This document shows positions 22,070 to 34,440 of a stretch of DNA of 64,000 nucleotides, piece by piece; position 1 is the first letter of the stretch; the number at the start of each line of letters is the position of its first letter. The notes under the pieces were generated by a model. The model was not told the origin of the DNA. It was given only the letters and a program-made list of their open reading frames with translations, and did no database searches. Both the position numbers and the translations under genes were made by a program. Source of the DNA: Ptiloglossa arizonensis (Eukaryota; Arthropoda; Insecta; Hymenoptera; Colletidae); contig NC_135061.1 of the NCBI RefSeq assembly GCF_051014685.1, forward strand, positions 1,426,001-1,490,000, given 5' to 3'.

Positions 22070-23400
22070 GAACGTTATCAGTTTGCCAATTGACGGCGTC
22101 GCTCGATCGCGTCGCGAATTAAACGGGGGGGAAAAAAATATCGCGCGGGAACGCGCGCTCGAAAAAGTCGTAAGGACGCGGTGCTCGCGCTCGCGCTACC
22201 GTGCGAGGAGTGGGGGACGAGAGAGACGGAGTGGGGGTACGAGTTGCCGTGGAGTGGGGTTAGCGGTAGGGGTGGTACGTTGGAGGGGGACGGTCGGTCG
22301 TTAATTCCGTGAAAGGTTCTGTAACATGCGCGGCACGTAATCGCGAAAGCGCGTCCTTTAAGCGGAACGAGTCGGTGTGAATTTTTTAAATTCGTCGGCA
22401 AAAACGGCACGAAAGAATGACGAGCGAGCGAGCGAGCGAATGCGCGCGTATCCGCTTCGAGTTATCCATTCTCTGGGGCGGTTAGCGTGATTACACGCAC
22501 AATACCGTTCTTCATCCTCTTTCGTCGCCCGCCTACCAATTCGGACCATTTCCCCGTGCCCCCTGCCGCCACTACCGCCCCTCTCTATCGGACCACCGGG
22601 CGTCGGTCAACCTTTTAGCATAGGCGACGTACAACCGAGCGTCCCGAGGGACAGATGGACAAACCGTATACCGTGCGACGGCCACTGACCAGTCAGCGTT
22701 TCCCGACCGCGCTCCATTTTCCACTTGGATATCGCCTAATAATTTCGGGGATTTTCACCCTAATCCTTTAATGTCCTTACTCACGGACAACGGGCAAATC
22801 GAATATCCCCCGGACGAAACGGGCCGACTGTATCACGCATCGCTGGTGTGCGCGATCGCGCCGCGATACCGATTATATTACTCGTTACGAATCTGGATAT
22901 ACGGGCCCCATGCTCGGCTACGCTCGAAATTCAAATGGCCGGGGCCGATCTTTTTGTTCACGTGCGGAACGAAGTTACGCGCGCTGGACCGGGTAGCCAG
23001 CGAGCTTTTTCCAAATACGCGCCGGTATCGCGGCTTTGAACGCGATCAAAGGATCGCCTCTGTGTTTTAAATGTTTGTCATCTTCGATCGGAGCCCCCGG
23101 ACGAGGAACTCGGTCTCGTCTCTCGGGTTGTCGTTGACCCTCGTACCGTCGCTCGATTCGAACCTACAGGATGTGAAACCAGCTCGCGAGATTCGAGCGA
23201 TTGTGTTTCGTTCGACCGCGTCTCTGGTTGTTCCGATTTCATCTTTTGATTTCTGTCTATGGGAAGCCAAGAGCGATCAAATTTTGTCCACCGTGCTCCT
23301 CAAGTTGTCGCACCTCGCTCCTCAGCACCTGCTCGAGTAATCGCAATCCGAGAGACGGTACCGTGTGTAGCGTTTCTAGGTAGTATCGATCCTAGCGTCC
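22070..23400. other. CpG-rich island, promoter-like composition
   Basis: This is one of the most CpG-dense parts of the window, with G-rich runs on the forward strand at 22,195-22,300 and CGAGCGAGCGAGCGA at about 22,422. Open frames on both strands (21,933-22,304; 22,078-22,410 reverse; 22,771-23,070; 23,071-23,340) have no recognisable domain and are expected in CpG-rich DNA. It could be a promoter and first-exon region of a gene, or a regulatory island; neither splice sites nor a start codon context settle this. Confidence 0.3.
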
Positions 23401-24694
23401 TCTTTAATCGATGCAAATATACTTTTACTTAACGTTGTCGATTTTATAATCGAATTATACAGAGAGAAATATCGAACAAAGTAAAATTACTCTCCGCGAA
23501 TAACGAGACCTGTTCAATCGAAGGTATCGAAAATCCATTCAAGTTTGTTCAAGTCATTGTCCTCGAATGTATTTTTACGCACTCGACAAAAATCCGTTTA
23601 GAAATAAATTTCAACGTATTCACAATTTCTAAGTAAATTTTTAATTATCAATTGTCTCTCGAAATGGTGTTTCTTCCTATTTGTTCCATCTTCTTTCTTA
23701 AACATTTCGACTATTTTGGAAACGTTCAACAGTCGATACGACGTTGTAAAAATTGCATCGGAATAAATTCTGGAGTTTCAAAGCCTTTTGTAGCGACAAT
23801 TACAAAAACGTCCACTTTAAAATTATCCTACCGTAGTTATTATCCTATTATTAGTTCCCACTTCGTCCCCCAGCCGGTATAAACCGTTGAAATCCATTAA
23901 AACGCGTCCCGTTCGAAGCGTTGAAGCTCTCTCGTCCACGAAAGAACCGTCAATGTCCACGTCCATGATCCAGGAAGGATTCCATCCCATCGAGACGATA
24001 GAAGGCAAGAGGCAACGTCACCGGAGAGGGGTCACGACCGCGGGTTGATGACTGCCGCACAACGTGGCCAATGCATTCCTAATGATTTTTCAATTAATAA
24101 ACATAGAACACGGGCCCTGCCGGCTAACGGAGCAGGCCGGTGCAATTTTTGCAACGTGCACGGTCAACGTGATGCAGTGTGCAGGGGGACCGCCGACGGT
24201 GCGGTGGAACTTGTAAGATTTACGATCTCGTAATCATCTGCTGATCCACGAGCGGGCGCACCCCAACCTCCACCACCGACCACCCATATTTTCTATCTCG
24301 AGTATCCAATGTTCATTGTTCGTTGCGGGTCGCGCGAGCAACGGAGACCTGGACAACGAAACGCTCGAAGGATAGAGCGAAACCGTGTCCAGAGGAGAGA
24401 TCGGGGAGATTTAGGGGAGAGGGGAGAGGGGAACCAGGCCCTGCCACCGTCTGCGTTTAATTCGTTTCACACCTTCTGGCCCGGTACATCGAGAGACGAA
24501 TGGCTCGACCGCTGAAATTTGCCCGGCTTCGCGTTGAAACGCGACCTGCATCCTGTTTAATACGTCGAATTTTTTTCTTACGCCCGTGCACCCTGTCCCC
24601 CTGCACCGTTCATCTCTACCCCCCTTTGGACCCGCTCGGAATGAAACCACAAATTAAAGTCTCGTTGATTTCTCTCAACGCCGCGTTCGCGCGA
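23401..24694. other. Single-copy stretch, no supported gene
   Basis: An AT-rich part (23,401-23,870) is followed by a more GC-rich part (23,880-24,640). Short frames at 24,045-24,233, 24,309-24,515 and 24,411-24,650 (reverse) are unrecognised. Nothing else was seen. Confidence 0.35.
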
Positions 24695-25310
24695 AAAAAT
24701 ACCCAGGATTCGGAATTGTGGCAATTTTTGAAAGTGTGGAGAATTCGGAATTGGGGACATTTTTGAAAATATGGAGAATTTGGAATTGGGGAAATTTTTG
24801 AAAATATGGAGAATTTGGAATTGGGAAAATTTAGGAAATATGGAGGATTTGGAATTGGGAAAATTTTGGAAATATGGAGGATTTGGAATTGGGGAAATTT
24901 TGGAAAATATGAAGAATTTTGAATTGGCAAGATTTTTGAAAATATGGAGAATTTGGAATTGGGGAAATTTTGGAAAATGTGGAGAATTTGGAATTGGGGA
25001 AATTTTGGAAAATATGGAGAATATGGAATTGGGGAAATTTTAGAAAATACGGAGGATTCGGAATTCGGGAAATTTTGGAAAATATGGAGGATTCGGAATT
25101 GGGAAAATTTTTGAAAATGTGGAGGATTCGGAATTGGGGAAATTTTGGAAAATACAGAGAATGCGGAATTGGAGAAATTTTGGAAAATATGGAGGATTCG
25201 GAATTGGGGAAATTTTGGAAAATATGGAGGATTCAGAATTGGGGAAATTTTTGAAAATACGGGGGATTCGGAATTGTATCAATTTTTGAAAATATGAAGG
25301 ATTTAGAAAT
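24695..25310. repeat. 34-36 bp minisatellite, about 17 units
   Basis: TGGAGAATTTGGAATTGGGG followed by AAATTTTTGAAAATA recurs with 34-36 bp spacing (for example 24737, 24772, 24807, 24841, 24875). The unit contains no stop codon in the forward frames used, so overlapping open frames of about 90 codons appear (24,771-25,043; 24,970-25,254), with matching reverse frames. The predicted peptides cycle through three frames because the period is not a multiple of three, so they are repeat artefacts rather than genes. Copies are best conserved in the middle of the array. Confidence 0.93.
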
Positions 25311-27298
25311 GTGTCAATTTTTCTGAGATACAAGGATTTAACATTTTCTCGTTCGAACGGAAGATGATGAATGAAATTAACGTGTAACAATTTAGTCGAA
25401 TTCAATTTTATGTGTTCGTTATAGAGTATTTTATCATATCGCGCGAATTTTAATTTTTCCCGACGAGTAACTAATAATTTTGCTCATCGATGTTGTTACA
25501 TCTGCATGAAGTGATTTCTTTTGAAACGTTTTTAACAACATTTTGAATTTTTTCCAGAGGAACTTTCAAATTTGTTGACCTTGCAGTACACGCAATCGTG
25601 AAGCGTTAACTTTATTCAGTGTACCTAACCCTATGATCCGAAATGAAATTTATATTTTCATAGATGTTTATTAATATTTACTGTTTGTGTTTGGTAACTT
25701 TACACGTATATGGTGCTAGACTCTAGATAGTTTGCATCGTATGGGACAAAATTATATTTCTAATTTGAACAATAAGATTTTCAGTAAATGTGCAATACCA
25801 GCAGTGCAAGTTGTATATGCAACGTGCATAATGAAAATTATGAAGAGAAATAAGCTCACAACAAAAGGAAGACACTTTTTACGAGAAATATTTTGAAAAA
25901 TAATTTTACCAGATAAATCTCCGGTAAATTACCAAGCAATATTCTCAAAATTTTTATTACAAAACTAATACAACGTGTTGCAAACGCAGTATCTAGGCAA
26001 TATTCTACTTTATTGCCACGAGTATAACAAGTAACGTTATCTACTTTATTTGTTTCCCAATTTCGTGTTATTGTTATCATTGTATAGTCTGAACGGTGTA
26101 TTCAGCGACTAAATACAGTATTATTTTACGTATAATAAACATTAATCGCACGCTTCCTATTATATTACTTAAATTTCGTACGTTAGCAGATTGGGTCACC
26201 GTAACCCAAAGGAGTACAAACGTGTATTGTAACTGAGGGAAATAGCAGGGTTAAAGCGATTATCTACGTGTTTAGTGTTAATGAATTTTGGGAAATGTTT
26301 CTAGTAATCGATAACGCGCGCCGATGCACGCAGAGTCCATTACGAATCGAGTATAATGCTCTTTTAATTCGGTAAACACCCGTGTGGATAATTATTTGCA
26401 TTTAATATCGGTGATCGGAACTGGAAATTTAATTAATTTGCTGCTGCTGCGTTAGTAATAGATTTTATGTAATCGACTTATGCGCCTTGAGGACTGTAGT
26501 AAATTCGATACACACGATATAAACACTATTCGTGTATCAGGTTTCGTGAATAGTTCACTCTTTAAGCGAGCGACGATTTTTTGCAATGCTTCGAGCGCGC
26601 ACGACTCTTAAAAACATTCGAAATTTAGATCGATCGAATCAATTTTGCCCGGTGAATTTTCAACACATTCGAAAACTTTCTTCCAATATTCATTTTCTTC
26701 ATTTTTTAATAATTCGAGAACAATTCGTGTTTACGAGTTTCGTTTCGTTACCAATTACACAATAGTTACGAATAATATATTTTCAAGAGGATAATTCGGA
26801 AAATTGAAAATTTTAACGAACTTTCGAACAAATTCGTGAAATCGATCGCAGACGTATTTCTGACACAATGAAATCATTCAACAGAGGGGGAAGGGTATAG
26901 GGTAGATACGTTGCTTGGGGTCGTAGCCACTGTCATTCTGTCACCCAGCCAACAGAATACATGTCCGTGTTATCGAGTTTATTACAATACAGTTGTTCGC
27001 ATTGGCAGCTTTCATTTGGACGCAGTTACGCATGTATACCGACGTATTGTCCCTCGTGATAATGCAAACTACCGTTTTTGTACATAAGGACGAGTTTTTA
27101 ATTTCAGTTCATTAGGAATTTCCACGAGAGACTGCGCCATTATTGGTCCAGTCAACGCAATTAAACCTTTTATTTTTATATCGCGTCTACGGTATTAACG
27201 TTTCGAGGATACCGTACATAATGATCACCATCGCGAAATATTCGTTTCTTTATCAAATATTTGTTTCGTTTCGAATACGATAGTTGATACCCGATTAT
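25311..27298. other. AT-rich single-copy stretch, no supported gene
   Basis: No gene was found. Around 26,230-26,520 the sequence has an octamer-like ATTTGCAT (26,394-26,401) followed by TTAAT and several TAAT cores. POU and homeodomain proteins could use these, but such motifs are common in AT-rich DNA and this is weak support for an enhancer. Confidence 0.3.
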
Positions 27299-28470
27299 TT
27301 AGCTTAGAGATTGGACCAGTTTTGTCGAAAAAGTGAATCGACCGGTGCTGATCGGGACACCCTTTACACACGTACCAGTAGAGTATACCTTCGTCTCACC
27401 GTCACTCAATTTCTCACGATCGTCGAGTCCCGGAACGACCACGAAGAAACGTCTAGAACCGCCATTTCTATCGAACGTATACACAGTGTTCACGTTGGTC
27501 GCCGGTTACGGAGTCCTGGCTGAAAAACAAAAAGCTTCGTTACCGTCTAACGCGTCGTTTCGCGGCGTTGCGTGACTCGCATCTCGCGCCAATTAACGTT
27601 GCTCCCTCAACGATTCCACGAAATTCGACCAAAGGTACCACCACGTTACCGAGCAAGAAGGTACCCGGCACAGTGAACAACGGGATAAAGCCACGAAACG
27701 CTCACGCGCGCTTGTACATTAATCGAAACAACGAGGTTGAAAACTTCCTCGGGGCGGCGTTGTTCGCCGAGAGAGGTCTATTCGAATAGGCGAAAGCGTC
27801 TAACAGAGTGTAACGACAAGCTGAAAAGGAGAAACAGGTGAAACAATGCGGCGTGGCGAGGGCCTGGGCGAAGTGTCGAGGGAGCAGGCAAGCTGGAAAT
27901 CGCGCGGCAACCGAGAGACGGGTAAACGAGAGAGATTCGTCGCGTCGTCGTCCTCCTCGTCCTCATCCTCGTCGTCCTCGTCCTCGTCGTCGTCGTCGTC
28001 GTCACGAAACCAACGACGAGGAAGACGACGCGAGAGAAATCCGTTTTCACTTTTCGTCCTGAATCCCAATGCCGGCTGGCTGAGAAACGAAGGAACAAAA
28101 CGGCTGGGCCACCGGTGGGCACTACACCGCAGTCAAGCTGCGGCTCGGCATGCAAATGTGCCCCGCCCTTCACCGCCCCGCACCCCCCCTCGTCCAACCT
28201 CTCTGCCTCACCGAACTCCAAAGCCTCGCGATACCAAGACGAGAATATCTGCATCGCCGACTCTCCGGAGACACGGCTTCTTTTCTTCTTTGTCCTCCTA
28301 TTTTCTTTTCCGACCGGGAGCCGACAAAGGGACCCACGTAAGCTCGCGCACGGGACTCCACCGACCAGCCTACCTCATTTTCGACCTTCGAGACGCTTAA
28401 TCGCGAAACGAGCCCTACGCAGCTTTACCGAGTCGAAAATACAGAGTTACGCGCCGGAGAGTCGCTGACA
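27299..28470. other. GC-rich island with many overlapping open frames
   Basis: Frames longer than 70 codons occur on both strands (for example 27,846-28,400 forward with 184 codons; 27,778-28,254 reverse with 158 codons; 28,115-28,468 forward). They overlap one another, run through the TCG/TCC microsatellite (poly-Ser forward, poly-Asp/Glu reverse) and show no domain. The island resembles a 5' untranslated or promoter region more than a coding exon. A coding exon with a Ser-rich or Asp/Glu-rich tract cannot be excluded. Confidence 0.3.
27938..28003. repeat. TCG/TCC trinucleotide microsatellite
   Basis: About 22 trinucleotides of mixed TCG, TCC and TCA run from CGTCGCGTCG to the CGTCGTCGTC end. 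Read forward it gives serine in one frame; read in reverse it gives an Asp/Glu-rich run. Confidence 0.9.
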
Positions 28471-29480
28471 GGTAACCCAAACGGGCACGATGCACCGAGA
28501 CGTCGTAAAAACGGGTAAACTTTGCGAATTTTGCTCCCCAACTGGTCACCAAATGAAGAATTTGGTCTTTTTCGAGGTATTTGAATATTACTTTCAGCTT
28601 CGTTTCGTTATTTTGCGAAAAATTGTAGAAAATGGCGAGGTTGTTCGCTCTTCTCAAGTTTTCGAAGGTTTGAAATTAAGAAATGTGGATTCGGAAACTA
28701 GACAGGTTTGATATTAAATAATGTGGATTCGTGAACTAGAGACTGTTGTCCAGAATGTAGCGTACGACCTGGAATTTTTACTCATCGTTAGTAGACCTTA
28801 CGAGAGCTAAGTAAATACGAAGAATACATCTCGATTGAATTTTACAGTTTTCACTTTTAGCCCCACTTTCACTAACGACTAAGTATACGTGCTGGATATG
28901 CTCGAATTTTTCTGTTAAAAAAAATAAGAAATGTAATAAGCTGTGGTTCGGCTGATAAAACTGTTGGTAGACCAAGTAATAGTATAGGAGATAAGATACA
29001 AATCGTAACACGAGTAGAACTATGTTAAAGTAGACAGAGTTCGTTAACTAATAATAGCAATTTTATCTCCGCTACATCTCTCGCGCACTTATTTACTCCT
29101 TACTTAATTTTTTGTTATATTCGCGTAGCTGCGTACTTATAGTTACGTAATAAAAACATTGAAAGGGAAAACCGTCGGGCAGACTAATCGCTTAGAGGTA
29201 GGAGAGCTGAGACAACAGACAGCTGACACGAAGGTAGGTAAAAATGGATTCATAACCTAAGTAGTGACAAGGAGACGGTGGATTTAAATGGAAGAAAGAG
29301 GAAAGCAAATTGACGCATTAGCCGAGTTTAATGGCGGTTAGGAGAAGGGAAAGGTTAAGGACCTCGGTTGACCAAAATATAGGTTTGCTAAAGGAGAACG
29401 TAGACAGGAGAGATTAGAAAAAGAACGGAACAAGTATAACGATAAAAAGAACGATGAACTTAGATAATTTATAAACACGA
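28471..29480. other. Single-copy stretch with one 38-bp short duplication
   Basis: No supported gene. At about 28,668-28,744 a segment with AATGTGGATTCG(G/T)(A/G)AACTAGA is present twice, 38 bp apart. The part from 29,150 to 29,480 is purine-rich on the forward strand. Short frames at 28,490-28,711 and 28,778-29,011 (reverse) are unrecognised. Confidence 0.35.
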
Positions 29481-29483
29481 ACA

Positions 29484-29800
29484 TTCTCCAATCGTTGAAA
29501 TTTCAAACCGTGGACGTAATTATAAAAAGAATCGAAAACTTCCAAGTTCGAAGCACCGAAAATTCGACAATTGTTCGTAATTACATGTTACGTGATTGAA
29601 TTTGCGCGAGATTGGAAGGCCGGGGATTCGAAAATTCGATAATTTTTGAAATTTCAAATCGGTTGACGGTAATTGTACCAGATCGAAAGCTTGGAAACTC
29701 GAAACGTTCGAATTTCGAGAATTGTTCGTAATTACAAACCGCGTGATCCGAATTGGGCGTAATTAGTGGGATACGAAGATTCGTGAATCGTCGAAATTTC
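29484..29800. repeat. Old, diverged tandem repeat of about 155 bp
   Basis: GTTGAAATTTCAAA with a following GACG(T/G)TAATT occurs near 29,485 and 29,645, and AATTGTTCGTAATTACA near 29,567 and 29,721. A third partial copy starts at about 29,790 (CGTCGAAATTTC). Divergence is high, so this is an ancient array or a chance cluster of similar words. Confidence 0.4.
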
Positions 29801-31525
29801 TACGATGTGGGAGTCGAGGAGTCAGTACGGTGGACAGAAAAGCGGGCGGCGTGCGTTGAAAGCGAGTAATCTTTGAGCGATGCTTGATAGCTGTCTCGTG
29901 CGCGGAAGGTTAAGTACCGCAACTTCATAGAATATATTGTTAAGTAAATCTTTGCGTAGCGCGGAAAAAGGAGGGGAGATAAAGCGGTTGTACGACGGTG
30001 AAAAAGGGAAAAAGTCGAGGGAGAGTAGGGAATTCGACTCGAGAGGTTGGTACATCCAGCGAGTCGCGGAGTGGTCGGTTATGACGCGTATACCTTGATC
30101 CGTGTGCCCGTACGCGTACACAGATGCGTGGAAACGATGCACACCGCTCGAGAATGATCGTTTACATGTTCCAAGTTAGCGAGTTCGGTCCGAGTCCGAG
30201 TTTCCAGCGACTTTACGGAATCTTTTTATCCGTGAGTAATTCTACATTAAAGCGACGATAACGGTCTCCGCTTTTCCGCAAGAAAGTTTACTTTCTGCGG
30301 AGAAGTCGTTCGAAGCACTTTTTTTTTTGTAACTAATCTCGAACGGACTGTTTTCTTTTTTTTTTTTTCTTATCTTCGAAATGTACTCAGTTTCAAAACT
30401 CGCGTACCCCGATATTATTTGATTAATAATCGTCGGATTAAAACCGGCGGATTTAAATTTTTCACAAACGGATTATACGCGGAGGGATAAAAATTTGAGG
30501 GAGAAACGCAAATTGGTACGTAACGAGGGAATGTAATTTTTAATTAAAAAATGAATGGATAATGTGTTTGCGAATGCATAACGACTTAGACAATTATAAT
30601 ACGCAATTTTTAATGAGTCTGCCGTGTAATAATGCGCGTAATAACGTTTTAAAAGGGAGAAGGTAATTATCGGTAATGTTGCCATTAGGTGGAAATTGCG
30701 ATTAACGATCGAGAGAATACTAATGGCGATATCACAATCTTACGTTCGAAAGTGACCAGTTTCTATTGTTACCCGTAACCATGTGAGATTTGATAAAGAT
30801 TTGTTACAAATGAGTTTCCCCAAGTTAAGATTTGTTCCAAATTAGTTTCTGTCTACTTTAACAGAGGTCTACGGTGCATCGTCTATGGCCTTTTCGGCGG
30901 TTCTATGAAACTTTCCGCAATTTCCCGCACAATAGACGGTACAATGCATCCCAGGGCCAAAGTAGGTCGGGCAAAACCTAGTATGTGTGTAATTACTAGA
31001 TACGTGCGGTAGATACATGAATTCGCATGTTTTAATAATAGACATTGTTCGTTACAACGACGCATCGAGATACACTTTGAAAATATTCCCGAAACGAATC
31101 GTTTCCATTTGCATTTAAAATTATTCATTACCTACTATTTCATAATTTCATCGCGCTCGTAATTGTTGCTTTTCGCAACGCGGTCTACTCTATAACAAAA
31201 ACCGTGAGTCGTTGGTCGCGAAAACGACCAACATTGCACGAAAATGTAACCAAGCTAGGAAAGAAGCAAAAAACGAAATTGAAGATTTAAAAATGTTACG
31301 ACAACCTTGCGAGATTACCAATTATTAGAGAATCAATTATCGAGAAAGAATCGTTTAGAATCTTACGAAAAAGTATTTTCTAAATTTGAAAACTGAACTG
31401 TAGGAAAAAGAGAATTTTACGGAAAATTTAATTGAAAAATATTTAACGAAGCAGATATTAAAATTTTTGTAACGATCGTGTAAAATGTTTAAGAATTCAC
31501 TACGTGTAAAAACAATCCATGTTTG
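29801..31525. other. Single-copy stretch, no supported gene
   Basis: The frame at 29,822-30,142 (reverse, 106 codons) is unrecognised. T-runs lie at about 30,320 and 30,354-30,369. The section 30,440-30,720 is rich in TAAT and ATTA cores set in mixed-complexity sequence and could be regulatory, but I have no comparative data. Confidence 0.3.
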
Positions 31526-31665
31526 GTGCATCGACCACTGGTTACCTGTTAATTTGGAGACATCGAAAAGAACAAAACTCGTTTCCGGTCAAATATTTCA
31601 AGTCGTCTATCCGATAGTAATTATTGAATATATTTATAAATTTAATTCAAGACACGAAGCAACGA
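31526..31665 (+). repeat. Dispersed repeat of about 140 bp, copy 1 of 2
   Basis: This segment matches 35,739-35,878 in the same orientation: TGTTAATTTGGAGAC, then AAATATTTCAAGT(C/T)GTCTAT, then AATTTAAT(T/C)CAAGAC(A/G)CGAAGCAACGA in both. Identity is roughly 75-80 percent over 140 bp. It is probably two copies of an old transposable element. A 144-codon forward frame (31,485-31,919) passes through it but has no recognised domain. Confidence 0.75.
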
Positions 31666-33240
31666 CACGTAATATTTGCCCAGCACCAGCGAATGCTGTA
31701 ACAGAATTCTTCGGTCCCTCTTTCTTGCATCGTCCTGTAAAGATGGTGAAACGTCCACGTGCAAGAGAAACAATTAATTTCCTTCGCGAGGAGGATGTTT
31801 CGGTCAAAATGGAGAAGACCGTGTATCGATTCCGAGTTTCGCCGATGACTCACTCCGCGCGAGTTAAGAAACAAATGGCTCTTATTCCTCGGAGCTCTCG
31901 GCATCGCGAACTATCTTAATTCCTTGTCTTCCAATTAAGGTTTCGTCGAAGACGACCCGCTGTTCGGGTGGGTATCGTCGAATTATATGGGCCATTGCTG
32001 ATCTTTATAGCGGGGAAGGAAGTTCCTCCATCCGAGGGACCATTCCCGACGATATGTGTCTTTATTAGTCGGTCAGAGAGCATTTTATTTGATCCTGGAC
32101 TCGCGAATACCCAGTGGGCCAAATAATCTCGTCGACTGATCATTTAACGCGAGGTTATTGGAACCCCGAATTATCGACGAAGGAAACTGAATCAAGAATG
32201 CACAAGATGGAGGATAGTGGACTCTTTGCGTTTGGGCGACGTAATTGGTTTCAGCGTACACTTTTAGGATAAGAAACATTCTATCAATATTTCCAGAGTG
32301 TTGAAAATATATCACAAATTTATAAATTGTATCTCGATGAAGAGCAAGAGAGTTAGACGAGCGATTCATCGCTATTGTTCATTTAAGATTACATTAACCA
32401 CGATGAACAGGATTACAGACGAAATTAGACAGTTCGATACGAGTGTACAATGTTTGCAATGGTGGCTGCGAAACTGTAAAACGAGTATCGTTTAATCTCT
32501 TCAAGTGTCTCATCTGCGCGTCTTCTATTTACGCTACATTCTGCATAGTCATCACGGACGTTACGTCCTCCGTACTCTGCGTCATTCTGAACACCGTATC
32601 CTCCGTAACCTACGTCACCTTAGACCTTTCTGTTCCTACGACTGCATGTTCTACACATTTCTCCAGGCCATTACCTCCTCTACTTACAGAACCATCAAAA
32701 CCCTCGGTTCGTTTCCTCGACTCATAGAGAACCAGTCGAGTATAGTCTCGAAATCGTCTTTCGATCCATCTATCTGTCACAATTATGACGTTGGTACCGA
32801 TTCACCAGCAAACACGAATTCTTCGTACAAGCAACCAGCGTAAGCTCGTCCCGGGAACGTAAGATTGGTGAAAATCCATCTCTGCTCGATCCCGTCGAAT
32901 CCGATTCGTCAGAGGTCGACAACAAGACATAACAGTAACACGGTCTTTCGAAGGAACGTCGAAGGTTATTCTTCGGGGTACTCGACGAGAAATTGTCGTC
33001 TGCCCAAGGGGGTCAGACTGTCATAGTATCTAAATGTCGCGTAGGAATTTCGACGAGGAACACGAACGACGAAAATAATTCCAGCTCGTAGAGCCGACCT
33101 TACGAGCGGATCTCCTTTGAACGAGGCCGATATCGGGGCCAGCTGTCGGACACGTTCGGTCGTTCACGAGCGGAATAAACGGTAGCAATTCGTTCAAAGG
33201 GGTCTGGTAGCAATAATTAGCTTCTTCATGCACGTTAAGT
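31666..33240. other. Single-copy stretch, no supported gene
   Basis: Open frames on both strands (31,647-31,904 reverse; 32,443-32,727; 32,505-32,843) are unrecognised. Around 32,550-32,640 the words TACGTC and CTCCGTA recur irregularly, without a clean period. Nothing else was seen. Confidence 0.3.
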
Positions 33241-34105
33241 ATAAATCAAGACAATGAACCGAGCATCGATTCAAGCTCGCGTGCCTCCGGAATTAGCTTC
33301 AGCAAACCGACCACCTTTTCGTGCGGCCGCCGCGAAATCAGCGCGCCGCCAGCATTTCCCCCCCTCTCTCTCTCTTCCTTCCTCCTCTCTCTCTCTGCCC
33401 CCCACCACCCGTACCTTTCATAGTTCCGACCGTATAAACCTCGTTCGGCTCGGAGCCGCTGCGTGTGTGCACACGCGGATGAACACATATAATTGTACTC
33501 GTAAATATGACCGCCGCGTGTACACCGATATCAGCTCTTAACGTTGCTTCGCGTGGCGCGGAGGCATGCGGCTGTACACACGTGTCTCTCGTATATGCAG
33601 GTACATATTTATGCCGGTTCGTGCCTGCACGACAACAACAAAGTGCAGTCGCCCAGGCCACGTAGCAGAGGGACCGGGATGCCGGCCTTTGATAATTTAA
33701 TTTATACGCGGTACCAGGCCTCTCGCGAACGTCGACGTGCCTGGCTAATTGTATAAATTATTGCTGCCAGCCGCCAGTCGCCGATAAGTACCAAGTACGG
33801 GCGTGCGTTTGTAACACTGACGTCAAAGAATTCGGAAAGAGACTTCTTACCGCGGAACCCCACCGAATACACCAACGGGAGCGAAACGAGTGACACGCGG
33901 GGCCACGGTAATCTTACGCGGGGACACACGAGATTTTTACAACCGATCGATAACGAAAGGGTTCGCACGCGACGCGATCGCTCGTGGAGCGAAAATCGTC
34001 TCGCGAGTTCTCACCGGCTCGTCGAGCAGACACAGCTCGGCAACTTGGAGAAGATCTCTGTGCCGAATCTCTTCACCGAGCAGCTCCGTAACTCCATCCA
34101 GATGT
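33241..34105. other. GC-rich island with CT-rich tract and a hairpin
   Basis: A NotI-type GCGGCCGC word lies at about 33,323, followed by a CT-rich tract (33,358-33,398) and CpG-rich sequence with overlapping frames on both strands (33,246-33,488 reverse; 33,254-33,541; 33,338-33,661 reverse). None shows a domain. A CRE-like TGACGTCA occurs near 33,819. The section from 33,600 to 33,780 is complex and looks constrained because of the paired hairpin listed separately. Regulatory or promoter function is plausible but not shown. Confidence 0.3.
33698..33760 (+). other. miRNA-like imperfect hairpin with palindromic loop
   Basis: TAATTTATAC (33698-33707) pairs with GTATAAATTA (33751-33760), and CCAGGC-containing sequence (to 33719) pairs with GCCTGG (33739-33744). 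The two helices, of about 11 and 6 bp, flank a symmetric internal loop of 5 bases. The terminal loop of 19 nt contains ACGTCGACGT, itself a 10-bp palindrome. The paired arms are GC/AT mixed, not low complexity. I do not recognise a known microRNA, and the stem is short for one. Confidence 0.35.
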
Positions 34106-34109
34106 TCAT

Positions 34110-34440
34110 TTTTTCGAAATTTGCGGAATTTGTGAAATTTGTGGAATTTGTGGAATTTTTGGAATTTTTAGAATTTGTGGAATTTTTAGAATTTGTGGAA
34201 TCTTTGGAATTTGTGGAATTTGTGGAATTTTTGGAATTTGTGGAATTTGTGGAATTTGTGGAATTTGTGGAATTAGTGAAATTTTTAGAATTTGTGGAAT
34301 TTGTGGAATTTGTGGAATTTGTGGAATTTGTGGAATTTGTGGAATTTGTGGAATTTGTGGAATTTGTGGAATTTGTGGAATTTGTGGAATTTGTGGAACT
34401 TTTGGAATTTGTGGAATTTTTGGAATTTGTGGAATTTGTC
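34110..34440. repeat. 9-bp minisatellite (GAATTTGTG), about 36 units
   Basis: GAATTTGTG and variants such as GAATTTTTG, GAATTTTTA and GAATCTTTG repeat in phase for about 330 bp; the central stretch is nearly pure. Because 9 is a multiple of 3, the forward strand has an open frame of 146 codons (34,045-34,485) reading Glu-Phe-Val, and the reverse strand one of 143 codons reading Thr-Asn-Ser. Both are best treated as translation of a minisatellite. No flanking exon structure is evident. Confidence 0.93.

Noticed and set aside
27778..28400. Protein genes of 158 and 184 codons on opposite strands
   Set aside because: They overlap each other, run through a trinucleotide microsatellite and show no domain. 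High GC content lowers stop frequency.
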